In this document: piece by piece, positions 11,953 through 19,403 of the stretch | How the letters are laid out: each line of letters opens with the position of its first letter | Numbering within the stretch: position 1 is the stretch's first letter | Source: a virus | IMG/VR virus record: IMGVR_UViG_3300028920_000140 | Span: 1 to 41,459 of that record | Strand: one strand, 5' to 3' | DNA: 41,459 nt | Program-made: the position numbers and the translations under genes | Notes under the pieces: generated by a model | Databases searched by the model: none | The model's input: only the letters and a program-made list of their open reading frames with translations | Told to the model about the DNA's origin: nothing

Positions 11953-12308
11953 GAACTTGTAGAAAATGCGGGAAAAGAATAACAAGAGAGCAATTATTGT
12001 TTGCTTCTAGGACACAGAGACATATAATGCTGTGCCAAAATTGCTTTCTAAGCCACGAAAAGAGACTGGCTAGGGTCGGAGGCAAGACACAGATCGAAAA
12101 AGAGATCAGGCGTGAAATACGGACGCTAGACGGTACGTTGCAGAAGTTAGAAGATTATCTTGAAATACTTAATGACGAAGAATTTGCAGTATTACGGCAT
12201 AAAATCAAAAATTCGGATAATAAAAGTGTTTTCCGGATTAATCGACTTTATGTGAAAAGAGAAGAGATTTTAAGATTGCTGGAAGATTATTATTTTGAGA
12301 TTGTTTAA
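11949..12308 (+). CDS. Zinc-ribbon plus helical protein, 119 aa; late-regulator candidate
   Basis: The N-terminus has CRKCGKRI, then MLCQNC, forming a C-x2-C ... C-x2-C zinc ribbon over residues 4-32. A basic helical region follows, then a long helical C-terminus. Start at 11949 follows GGGAGGTAGA. It is the last gene of the early rightward operon and lies just before the terminase genes, where many phages encode their late activator. No sigma or RinA-like signature was recognised, so that role is only positional inference. Confidence 0.65.
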   Translation: MRTCRKCGKRITREQLLFASRTQRHIMLCQNCFLSHEKRLARVGGKTQIEKEIRREIRTLDGTLQKLEDYLEILNDEEFAVLRHKIKNSDNKSVFRINRLYVKREEILRLLEDYYFEIV

Positions 12309-12481
12309 GAGATGAAATGTTCTTTAATCCCATCCCATTTCAAGAGCTTCAATCTTCGGTTTGAGGCTCCGTACCATCCGCCATAAGCACGAATAGTAAA
12401 ATATTTAATCCCTTGCCGCTGACACGCCTTGTTGAAGCGTGCCAGGGCGGAAGGGGTTTTTATTCTGTAGAAGAATTTCAT
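12305..12481 (-). CDS. Hypothetical basic protein, 58 aa, cassette 1
   Basis: ATG at 12481 overlaps the TGA of the 164-aa gene (ATGA). The frame stays open for 58 codons and its stop overlaps the stop of the convergent early-operon gene by three bases. The product (MKFFYRIKTPSALARFNKAC at the start) is basic with several aromatic residues. It has fewer A/T-rich codons than neighbouring genes. The same bases form two strong hairpins on the plus strand. Start coupling argues for a real gene; no family recognised. Confidence 0.6.
   Translation of the reverse strand: MKFFYRIKTPSALARFNKACQRQGIKYFTIRAYGGWYGASNRRLKLLKWDGIKEHFIS
12344..12369 (+). other. cUUCGg-capped hairpin
   Basis: On the plus strand GAGCTTCAATC pairs with GTTTGAGGCTC around a TTCG loop: an 11-step stem with one T-T mismatch and one wobble. 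It lies 36 bases after the end of the early operon and inside the 58-aa minus-strand gene. It could stabilise or help to end the early transcript. Confidence 0.6.
12410..12461 (+). terminator. Rho-independent-type terminator after the early operon
   Basis: An imperfect GC-rich hairpin (CCCTTGCCGCTGACACGC with GCGTGCCAGGGCGGAAGGGG) is followed by TTTTT at 12457-12461. It ends rightward transcription about 150 bases after the last early gene, although it lies within the antisense 58-aa gene. Confidence 0.65.
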
Positions 12482-12972
12482 ATTTTTTCCATTTCTCTAA
12501 TTTTAGCTGTTATTTTGTTTGCTTCTTTAAAAAGTTCAGATCTTTTGTTTTCAAGACAAACAATTTTTTGTGCTTTTTTAAGAGAGAAAACAAGGTCAAT
12601 AACTTGTTTTCTATCAAACTGTTCCACAGTTCCGAGAATATCATTCGTAGACATATTAGGAAAAAGATATTCCCAAACGTCTAAAGAAGCGAAAATATCT
12701 AAAAAATAACGACCAAAGAAAGCTCGTCGATTGTCTTCAGAAACAAAACGTATGCGGCATGTTTCAACAATATCCTTAGAAACAGAAAACGCAAAACTCT
12801 CTTTTGTACCGCAAAATTTTACAGCGGACGCAATACCGCCATTGGTATTGCGAGAGTCTATGTAAGAAAGACTTTCGTCTTCCTCTATAAATTCGTTAAG
12901 TTGGTAAACCATGTTGCTTATTGAAGCAGCAGGGGTTAATACTTCATTGTGTAGAAATTTTTTAGCTTTCAT
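12478..12972 (-). CDS. Hypothetical protein, 164 aa, cassette 1
   Basis: ATG at 12972 is chosen over 12987 because GGAGGATATT lies directly before it. The protein is soluble and helical, with a central segment (SFAFSVSKDIVETCRIRF) and a Lys-rich C-terminal helix (EANKITAKIREMEKI). No signature I recognise. It faces against the surrounding rightward genes and has its own promoter (13031-13059) and a palindrome in its leader, so it is likely expressed independently, as a moron. Roles in immunity, exclusion or counter-defence are speculative. Confidence 0.65.
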   Translation of the reverse strand: MKAKKFLHNEVLTPAASISNMVYQLNEFIEEDESLSYIDSRNTNGGIASAVKFCGTKESFAFSVSKDIVETCRIRFVSEDNRRAFFGRYFLDIFASLDVWEYLFPNMSTNDILGTVEQFDRKQVIDLVFSLKKAQKIVCLENKRSELFKEANKITAKIREMEKI

Positions 12973-13006
12973 AATATCCTCCATCAAAAATTAAAGATCA
13001 GAGCCA

Positions 13007-13019
13007 GGGAACCTTTCCC
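13007..13019. promoter_or_regulatory. Palindrome GGGAA-CCT-TTCCC in the cassette 1 leader
   Basis: A perfect 5-bp inverted repeat with a 3-bp centre lies between the promoter and the start of the 164-aa gene, where a repressor could block it. Confidence 0.4.
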
Positions 13020-13030
13020 GAACTCTATAA

Positions 13031-13059
13031 AGTATACCATATATTATGTCTTTTATCAA
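13031..13059 (-). promoter_or_regulatory. Promoter of cassette 1, TTGATA-17-TATACT
   Basis: On the minus strand TTGATA (13059-13054) and TATACT (13036-13031) are 17 bases apart, close to the sigma-70 consensus and directed at the 164-aa gene. Confidence 0.75.
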
Positions 13060-13124
13060 GCGACAAAGTGGAGTTAATTCAAAGTAATTCCAAGTAGTTG
13101 TAAAATAAATGTAAAAAAATGTAT

Positions 13125-13153
13125 TTGATTAATTTTAAAAGTTGTGGTAAAAT
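13125..13153 (+). promoter_or_regulatory. Rightward late promoter candidate, TTGATT-17-TAAAAT
   Basis: TTGATT (13125-13130) and TAAAAT (13148-13153) are 17 bases apart, directly before the small terminase gene (ATG at 13185). It is the only promoter-like sequence seen ahead of the packaging genes. Confidence 0.6.
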
Positions 13154-13184
13154 TGAATAGTTTTAATTTTTTTAGGGAGATAAA

Positions 13185-13607
13185 ATGGCTGAAAAAGGAA
13201 AAAACCGTAAACCTAGATTATCCCCTGAGCAGAAGGAACAGAAGCGAAAGGAAAAAGAGGCGGCAAGAAAACGCATCCAGATAGATCTTGAACAAGTTGA
13301 AAAGCTTGGGATGCTTATGTGTACCCTGGAAGAATGCAGTGCATTTCTTGACGTGAAAAGAACTACACTGGAAAAAAGACAAGATTTTCTGGATGCATGG
13401 CGGAAGGGGAAAGAAAAAGGCAAGATGTCGTTAAGACGACACCAATTTCATCAAGCAGAAAAAAGTGCTGCAATGGCTATATGGCTGGGTAAGCAGTATT
13501 TAGGTCAGACAGACAAGCAAAGTCTTGAACATTCCGGAGAAATGAAAATTAACTGGATGGAAGAGAAGACTTACAGTAAAAAAACAGATGAAGAAAACAC
13601 TGAATGA
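13185..13607 (+). CDS. terS: Terminase small subunit
   Basis: 140 residues. A basic, helical N-terminus (1-35) is followed by an HTH-like segment (MCTLEECSAFLDVKRTTLEK) and the conserved AAMAIWLGKQYLGQTDK motif (about 97-113) of phage terminase small subunits. It recognises the packaging site and regulates the large subunit. GGGAGATAAA precedes the ATG. The stop overlaps the ATG of the large subunit. Position and motif make the call firm. Confidence 0.9.
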   Translation: MAEKGKNRKPRLSPEQKEQKRKEKEAARKRIQIDLEQVEKLGMLMCTLEECSAFLDVKRTTLEKRQDFLDAWRKGKEKGKMSLRRHQFHQAEKSAAMAIWLGKQYLGQTDKQSLEHSGEMKINWMEEKTYSKKTDEENTE

Positions 13608-15001
13608 AGTTATCCGAAAAACAAACCTTAGCTCTTGACGTTTTAGAGAATTCCTCAACAACTGAGTTACTTTATGGCGGCGGTGCGGGATCGGGCAAGA
13701 GCGTCCTTGGCTGCTATTGGATTTTAAAAACCTGCATAAAATATCCTGACACAAGAGCATTAATCTGCAGGAACACTTACAAGGATTTAAAAGATACAAC
13801 ACTTATGACTTTTTTCTGGGTTGCTCAACAACAAGGAATCAAACCGGGCGTACACTATAAGTACAATCAGCAAGATGGCAGAATCAGCTTTATAAATGAT
13901 TCTATTATATTTCTAAGGCATCTTAAATATGAACCTTCTGATCCTAATTTTGATCGGCTGGGTTCGCTTGAAGGCACCAGGCTATTTGTTGATGAAGCGA
14001 ATCAGTGCCTTGAAAAAGGCGTTGACATAGCACAGTCCAGGCTTAGATATAATTTAGATAAGTACTATTTAATTCCGAAATCTTTTCTTTCTTGCAATCC
14101 TGACCAATCTTGGATCAAGCAGAGGTTCTATCAGCCGTGGAAAGATAATGTTCTTCCACCATACAGAATGTTCATACCCGCACTTGTAACTGACAATCCT
14201 TATATATCTAAGCATTATATTGACAATCTGGACAAGCTGAAAGGAACTGACAGAGAAAGGCTGCGAAAAGGTAACTGGGATTTCCAATCATGTCCTGAAC
14301 AGCTATTTCTTCCAGATCTTGTTGTTGATGTTTTCAATAATGAAATTATGCTGCAGAAGGGAAAAAATGAAAGATACCTTTCCTGTGATGTTGCACGGTT
14401 CGGACGTGATTCAGCTGTTATTTGTGCGTGGATTGAAACAAAAGTGATAGAATGGAGCGTTTCTTCAAGTTGCAGGATAACGGAAGTCGTAAATGAGATT
14501 ATAAGACTTAAGAAAAAATATAAAATTCCAAACAAGAACATTGTAGTAGATGATGATGGTGTCGGAGGCGGTGTTGTGGACGCTATTCCGGGATGTGTCG
14601 GATTCGTTAATAATTCTTCACAAGTTCCCGAAAATAAAGAAAAGAAAAGCAATTACGGCAATTACAAGACACAGGTTTATTTTAAGATGCAGGAGTTTTT
14701 TGAAAACGGTGATGTTGATTTCAGCTTTGATAATATCTCACATTTCGGAAAAAACGAAAAGATGTTATCTGGATATGAAATACAGCAGATCCTTTACGAT
14801 GATTTAATGTGGATCAGAAGAAAAGATCCTGATAAGGAAAATAAAATTTACCTTATTCCAAAAGATGAGATCAAAAAAACGCTCGGCAGATCTCCAGACT
14901 TTGCAGATGTTGTAATGATGAGATTTGCTTTTTTTCTGAAAAAAGCTAAAATAAAAACAGTAGAAAACATAAATGATTTACGTGTGGGGTTGTTCGGATG
15001 A
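13604..15001 (+). CDS. terL: Terminase large subunit
   Basis: 465 residues. Walker A GGGAGSGKS is at 25-33 and Walker B LFVDEA at 127-132, so the ATPase drives DNA into the head. The RNase-H-fold nuclease starts at about 255 with YLSCDVARFGRDSAV (D262, D269) and continues with VVDDDGVGGGVVD near 314-326. Length is typical. ATG overlaps the stop of terS, and the stop overlaps the portal start. Confidence 0.95.
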   Translation: MKLSEKQTLALDVLENSSTTELLYGGGAGSGKSVLGCYWILKTCIKYPDTRALICRNTYKDLKDTTLMTFFWVAQQQGIKPGVHYKYNQQDGRISFINDSIIFLRHLKYEPSDPNFDRLGSLEGTRLFVDEANQCLEKGVDIAQSRLRYNLDKYYLIPKSFLSCNPDQSWIKQRFYQPWKDNVLPPYRMFIPALVTDNPYISKHYIDNLDKLKGTDRERLRKGNWDFQSCPEQLFLPDLVVDVFNNEIMLQKGKNERYLSCDVARFGRDSAVICAWIETKVIEWSVSSSCRITEVVNEIIRLKKKYKIPNKNIVVDDDGVGGGVVDAIPGCVGFVNNSSQVPENKEKKSNYGNYKTQVYFKMQEFFENGDVDFSFDNISHFGKNEKMLSGYEIQQILYDDLMWIRRKDPDKENKIYLIPKDEIKKTLGRSPDFADVVMMRFAFFLKKAKIKTVENINDLRVGLFG

Positions 15002-16314
15002 AAAAATTCAAGGCAATATTTGATACTTTTAGAATGGTAAAAGATCAATGGAAAAACACTGTCACAGGTGTCGGAGGATCAAAAGATCCTACAAGGCAAC
15101 TTACTTATGGACAAGGAGCAAAACTTACAGAAGCGGAAGCAGATAATCTTTTTCGGTTCAACTGGATTGCAAAAAGAGCAGTGACAAAGGTTCCTGAAAT
15201 AGCTCTGGCAAAAGGATATACTATTGAAGGTGTTGAGGAAGATCTTGCTGAAAAAATAACTGACAGGCTTAAGACTTTTAAGATCAACAGCGTTTTGAAA
15301 CGGGCGTTGATTGAAAGCAGGGTTTCCGGAAGTTCATATATTATGATTGGGGCTTTAGATGGAAATTTAGTTGAAGAGCCTGTTAATAAAAAAATGATTA
15401 GCAGGTTAGCTTATTTTCACGTTTTTAGCCGTGGTGAAGTAACGCCTTTTAGTTACAACAATGACCCTGAAAGCCCTGACTATGGCTTAACGGCACAATA
15501 TTTTGTGACACCATACCACGGCGGGAATTCTTTTGTAGTTCATGCGTCAAGGATGATCAAGATAGATTCAACATTCATGACGAACTATGGCAATACGAAA
15601 GAAAACTTTCAAGCTGATAGCGTTCTTGATGCAGCTAATGAAAGCATGAAAAGAATTGGAATTTCACTTCAAACGGCTGTATACTTAATCCAAGATTTTG
15701 TTTCCAAGGTTCTGAAAATTAAGAATTTTGATGAGCAGATGCAAGATGCGGAAACAATTGCAGGATTGAAAGAAAGAATTCAACTACAGCAAGAGACAAA
15801 CGCTGTCTGGAGTATTAACATTATCGATTCTGAAGAAGAATATCAGAAAATAGGGACTCCAGTGACAGGGATCCCGGATATTATTAAAATCTTGGTAAAA
15901 GAAGTATCAGCAGCCGTTAAGATCCCGGAATCTGTGCTTTTCGGTGAGAGTCTTGGACAGCTTTCTGGTGCTGAAGCAAGTATTGACAATTTTTATGACG
16001 AAATTCAGAACTTTCAGGAAAATGATCTAAAAGACATTATTTTGGAGCTAGTTGAATTTATCTGTCTTGACAGGACTTTTTTGAACAATGCTTTGAAACT
16101 TGACATTAAGTTTAATCCGCTTCGTAATATGACCTTAAAAGAACAGCTTGAAAACGAAAAAAGCAGAGCAGAATCTTTTAAAATTTATCTTGATTCCGGC
16201 GTAATTTCAGTTGAAGAAATAAGAAAATCGATAAAAAAGAACAACTTAAATCTGACACTAGATGACGATGATTATACAGCTATTTCCAGTCCTCCGGAAA
16301 TAGAAAATGAATAG
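14998..16314 (+). CDS. Portal protein (DUF1073 type)
   Basis: 438 residues. Recognisable DUF1073-portal landmarks: FRFNWIAKRAVTKVPE near 55-70, ESRVSGSSYIMIGA near 108, and VKIPESVLFGESLGQLSGAE near 302-321, followed by a helical C-terminus. The portal forms the ring through which DNA enters and leaves the head and binds terminase. It sits in the expected order after terL and before the Mu-F-like protein. Confidence 0.88.
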   Translation: MKKFKAIFDTFRMVKDQWKNTVTGVGGSKDPTRQLTYGQGAKLTEAEADNLFRFNWIAKRAVTKVPEIALAKGYTIEGVEEDLAEKITDRLKTFKINSVLKRALIESRVSGSSYIMIGALDGNLVEEPVNKKMISRLAYFHVFSRGEVTPFSYNNDPESPDYGLTAQYFVTPYHGGNSFVVHASRMIKIDSTFMTNYGNTKENFQADSVLDAANESMKRIGISLQTAVYLIQDFVSKVLKIKNFDEQMQDAETIAGLKERIQLQQETNAVWSINIIDSEEEYQKIGTPVTGIPDIIKILVKEVSAAVKIPESVLFGESLGQLSGAEASIDNFYDEIQNFQENDLKDIILELVEFICLDRTFLNNALKLDIKFNPLRNMTLKEQLENEKSRAESFKIYLDSGVISVEEIRKSIKKNNLNLTLDDDDYTAISSPPEIENE

Positions 16315-17206
16315 TTTGACCAACTTCCCCCCAAGTTCAGCAGGTTCTTATGGATGGGAGCCTGCTGTTTTTTCTTTGGATGCTAAAGATACTTTGTTCG
16401 CAATCAACAAGCAAAGAGTACAAAGTCTGGGAAAGAAAAAGCCCGCTAAACCTTTAATCTTGAATCCGCCTAAAACTGTTGAAATGGCTTACTACCAGGC
16501 TTTAAAAAAACTTGTTAAGTATATGACAAAAAAAACAAATGAAATTATTATTGACAAGTTTCCGGGACTTAAAGAGCTATACAAAGCGGAAATGAATCTT
16601 GATGGATACGGAAACGAGATTGTTAATACAGTAGGCGGGATTGATTTTGTGGTTTCAAGAATATTTGAAGAACAGGCGGAACAAGTTACATTGTCAATGT
16701 TTCAGGAAACTAACCAGTTTTCAAATAACCAGTTCAAAAGACAGTCAGTCAAAGTTGTCGGGGTGGAGCTCCTGACAAATGAATCCTTTCTAAAACCGTT
16801 AGCAAATTCTTGGACGGCTGCAAATGTAGACTTAATTAAAACTATTCCAAGTCAGTATTTTAATCAAATTGAACAGCTTGTTTTGACAAATGTTGAAAAA
16901 GGTGTTTCAACTAAGGAGTTAAGAGATAGTCTTGTTAAGTTGTCAGGGAAAACAGAAAAAAGATGCATGGTAATAGCAAGAGATCAGATTGGAAAACTTA
17001 ACGGGCAGATTAATAGGTCAAGGTCAGTTTCTGCAGGTCTTACTAATTTTATATGGCGAACAGCTCAAGACCCTTCTGTAAGAGATTCACATCAAATGTT
17101 AGATAATAAAAAGTTTTCATGGGAAGATGGTGCTGACGGTCTATTCCCAGGTCAAGAAATTCAATGCAGATGCGTTGCAATTAATGATTATTCTATTTTT
17201 TATTGA
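16307..17206 (+). CDS. Minor head protein, Mu gpF-like
   Basis: 299 residues. The C-terminal 100 residues carry the phage Mu F domain: ARDQIGKLNGQINRSR, NFIWRTAQDPSVRDSH, and a final SWEDGADGLFPGQEIQCRCVA. The N-terminal 60 residues are disordered and Pro/Ser-rich. Such proteins join the head inside or near the portal and help morphogenesis. The last 14 bases overlap the convergent end of cassette 2. Confidence 0.9.
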   Translation: MNSLTNFPPSSAGSYGWEPAVFSLDAKDTLFAINKQRVQSLGKKKPAKPLILNPPKTVEMAYYQALKKLVKYMTKKTNEIIIDKFPGLKELYKAEMNLDGYGNEIVNTVGGIDFVVSRIFEEQAEQVTLSMFQETNQFSNNQFKRQSVKVVGVELLTNESFLKPLANSWTAANVDLIKTIPSQYFNQIEQLVLTNVEKGVSTKELRDSLVKLSGKTEKRCMVIARDQIGKLNGQINRSRSVSAGLTNFIWRTAQDPSVRDSHQMLDNKKFSWEDGADGLFPGQEIQCRCVAINDYSIFY

Positions 17207-17372
17207 TATTTTTTCTTAAAGGACAATTTTCAAGAATACCTTCAATAGGGATTAGTTTCACGCTGCATTGAAAAGGATGAGTGCATATTATTTTTTTATG
17301 CTGTGTTCCAGGAATGTTTCGCAATCTTGCATATTCTGCACAGTCTTGGCAAGTCTTTTCGTAATTTCTCAT
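17193..17372 (-). CDS. Cys-rich microprotein, 59 aa, cassette 2
   Basis: ATG at 17372 overlaps the TGA of the methyltransferase gene (ATGA). The protein has C-x2-C near the start (TCQDC), then C30, H32, C36 and C50, a possible metal-binding set. It ends by overlapping the plus-strand Mu-F-like gene. No family recognised. Confidence 0.6.
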   Translation of the reverse strand: MRNYEKTCQDCAEYARLRNIPGTQHKKIICTHPFQCSVKLIPIEGILENCPLRKNINKK

Positions 17373-18022
17373 ACTGTCATTCCCACGCTGTGGTGTCGGC
17401 CTGATACAGAAATCGGATGTCCAAACTTGAATTTGAGACGGTCGCTGTTTTCTACAACTTTTTTTACGGTTGAAATGCGGAAATCATAAACAAAAAACGT
17501 GTCAACATCTAAATCAGCGTTTTCAAGAATTGTAAAAGTGTCAGAACAAGTATAGTCATGATTCTCAATTGTATTTGCAGGACCATCAACATAAACAAAA
17601 TCAGCTTCAACATCTTTAAAATCGTAATCATATCGCACGGTCATAGCATCATTATCAACAATCTTGTCATAAACTCTAAATTCAATGTCATTTTTCAACA
17701 AAGTTTCTCTTACTGAATCTTGATAATCTTTGTTTTCGTCTATGCTTATTATTTCACAGAAATTGCCTTTTTTCTGGTATTCAGCAAAAATCATAGTACT
17801 GAGACCAGATCCCAGCTCAATAATACTTTGAGGGCAGTATCTATCCAGCATATCCCACAACTCTAATAATTTATGTTCTACAAAATACTGCATATTCTGT
17901 TTTTTTTCTCTGTTAATTTCCAGTTGTTTTGCTACATTCGGTAAGATTCTAGGCAACAACTTTTGTGCGTTTATGCAATTAAATAGATATTCTTGCCGGT
18001 GTATCTTGTTTTTCAGATCCAT
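17369..18022 (-). CDS. Class I SAM-dependent methyltransferase, cassette 2
   Basis: 217 residues. Motif I is IIELGSGLSTMIFAEY (about 65-80), followed by an acidic strand end ISIDENKDY and a DFVYVDGPANT motif near 136-146. This resembles the small-molecule or sugar O-methyltransferase branch (Methyltransf_24-like) rather than DNA methylases; no NPPY or DPPY motif is present. Start at 18022 follows AGGGGGACAGC. It may alter a cell-surface glycan or another phage or host molecule. Substrate unknown. Confidence 0.75.
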   Translation of the reverse strand: MDLKNKIHRQEYLFNCINAQKLLPRILPNVAKQLEINREKKQNMQYFVEHKLLELWDMLDRYCPQSIIELGSGLSTMIFAEYQKKGNFCEIISIDENKDYQDSVRETLLKNDIEFRVYDKIVDNDAMTVRYDYDFKDVEADFVYVDGPANTIENHDYTCSDTFTILENADLDVDTFFVYDFRISTVKKVVENSDRLKFKFGHPISVSGRHHSVGMTV

Positions 18023-18031
18023 GCTGTCCCC

Positions 18032-18733
18032 CTAAATTGAAAAAATGTTTGTTGTTAAACCTGTTTCTTTCTTTTCTTTTTTCTCTATGCTTAGCTTGCT
18101 GCTGTCAACGTCGTATGTCGCATGATTCAGTGCTAACGGAAATTTCACGCATACATTATCTATTTCTTCCTGATTCTGAATGTAAAAAGCATAATTGATA
18201 ATGTCATAACCACGATATACGATTCCTGAATTATATTCTTTTCCTTCCTCATTCTTGCTGTAATGGAACTTCATTAATCCGTCCTGAATAATATCGTAAA
18301 TATCAGTATTATCCAACATCCACAAGTATTCATCCATTTTCATTACAAAACATATCTCATATCGTTTCAGCTTTCTCCCTGCTGCAAGATTAGCCTTATT
18401 ATGACATTCCAGAATATAGCTGTTTAACTTAGTGAATTTTTCAGTTCTTTTTAGCATAATCTGCCAGATTTTTCTCTCTTCAGCTTCTTTACCTTGCAGG
18501 TTATTAACCAGCTTGTCAGTGTTAATGTCAACAGTTGCCGTAAAATTGTCTATTGATTCACCTATACCATTTATTTCATCTTGTATTTGCTTTTGAATAT
18601 TCTCTATCTCAACTTCCTTGTTAGGTTGCACAATGCCATGTACAATAGCAAGCTTGTTGAAATTGACATTTCCAGGACGGTGCAATTTTGCATCATCAAG
18701 ACATGTTATTTCGTTCTTTTTTAATAGTTCCAT
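18032..18733 (-). CDS. Hypothetical protein, 233 aa, cassette 2
   Basis: ATG at 18733 follows GGAGAAAACATT. The N-terminal third is charged and coiled-coil-like (EVEIENIQKQIQDEINGIGE). The C-terminal part is richer in aromatic residues and beta structure (GIVYRGYDIINYAFYIQ). No membrane segment and no recognised motif. It lies between the HTH protein and the methyltransferase in one co-oriented unit. Confidence 0.6.
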   Translation of the reverse strand: MELLKKNEITCLDDAKLHRPGNVNFNKLAIVHGIVQPNKEVEIENIQKQIQDEINGIGESIDNFTATVDINTDKLVNNLQGKEAEERKIWQIMLKRTEKFTKLNSYILECHNKANLAAGRKLKRYEICFVMKMDEYLWMLDNTDIYDIIQDGLMKFHYSKNEEGKEYNSGIVYRGYDIINYAFYIQNQEEIDNVCVKFPLALNHATYDVDSSKLSIEKKEKKETGLTTNIFSI

Positions 18734-19041
18734 AATGTTTTCTCCTCCGTCAAGGTTGCCGTTAGCATCTGTTTTTCTTCATTTGTGACGCCGGGATCTT
18801 TTTTCATTCTACTCTTAAAAGAAATCCTTGCATTCGTGCCACGCTTGCACCAATTATGTTCAAGATTCCATTTAATAAGCTGTGTTTTACTAATCTTAAT
18901 GCCTGTTTCCTCTGAGATTATGTCAGCAATGTTTTGAAAAGACAATCCTGTTTTTTTCTTTTTCCTGATATACGCCTTAGCAAGTGCAAAGTGTAGAATA
19001 GTGTACTTGCTTTCTTTTTTCCAAGTGCAATTCGGTTTCAT
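18721..19041 (-). CDS. HTH DNA-binding protein, cassette 2
   Basis: The start at 19041 (MKPNCTW) avoids a long overlap with the upstream gene; an earlier in-frame start at 19098 is possible. The segment GLSFQNIADIISEETGIKIS, then QLIKWNLEHNWCKRG, is a helix-turn-helix of the type seen in small terminase and transposase-like proteins. The Lys-rich flanks fit DNA binding. It may regulate the cassette or act in packaging choice. Confidence 0.6.
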   Translation of the reverse strand: MKPNCTWKKESKYTILHFALAKAYIRKKKKTGLSFQNIADIISEETGIKISKTQLIKWNLEHNWCKRGTNARISFKSRMKKDPGVTNEEKQMLTATLTEEKTLWNY

Positions 19042-19045
19042 TTCT

Positions 19046-19276
19046 TCAACTTTCAACTCGTTCCTCCAGTTCTTTAAGTTCTTTAATTTTCCTGTCAATG
19101 TTGATACGGTACAGCGTAATTTCCATAAGTTCCTCAGGGGTCGGGCAATACATTATTAACTCTGAAATAAAATCAGTCATAGACTTTCCGGCGTGATGAC
19201 TTTTCCGGCGTAATGTTTGCTCCACCATTGGACGCAATCTTAAATTAACTTGCTTCGTCAGTCTGTAATCATTCAT
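19046..19276 (-). CDS. Ribbon-helix-helix type regulator, cassette 2
   Basis: 76 residues. The first 40 (MNDYRLTKQVNLRLRPMVEQ, then GKSMTDFISELI) show the beta-strand then two-helix pattern of CopG/MetJ-like RHH repressors. A C-terminal helical tail follows. GAGGATTCGAAATT precedes the ATG. As the first gene behind the cassette promoter at 19312-19340, it probably represses that promoter. Confidence 0.65.
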   Translation of the reverse strand: MNDYRLTKQVNLRLRPMVEQTLRRKSHHAGKSMTDFISELIMYCPTPEELMEITLYRINIDRKIKELKELEERVES

Positions 19277-19311
19277 AATTTCGAATCCTCATTATGATTA
19301 TGTGTATATGT

Positions 19312-19340
19312 ATTGTATATATATCAGAACCAAAAGTCAA
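19312..19340 (-). promoter_or_regulatory. Promoter of cassette 2, TTGACT-17-TACAAT
   Basis: On the minus strand TTGACT (19340-19335) and TACAAT (19317-19312) are 17 bases apart, directed at the RHH gene. An AT-rich TATATA tract lies between them. Confidence 0.7.
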
Positions 19341-19403
19341 ACAACTATTGCAATTTGTTTTATTTATTGGCAAACTTATTTCAGATTATACAGGGGTTTT
19401 GGC

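Noticed and set aside
17369-18022. DNA methyltransferase of a restriction-modification system
   Set aside because: No NPPY, DPPY or PC catalytic motif and no nuclease nearby; the motifs fit a small-molecule or sugar methyltransferase.
18721-19041. Second small terminase subunit
   Set aside because: The HTH resembles such proteins, but it lies in a minus-strand cassette far from terL, and a clear small terminase precedes terL.
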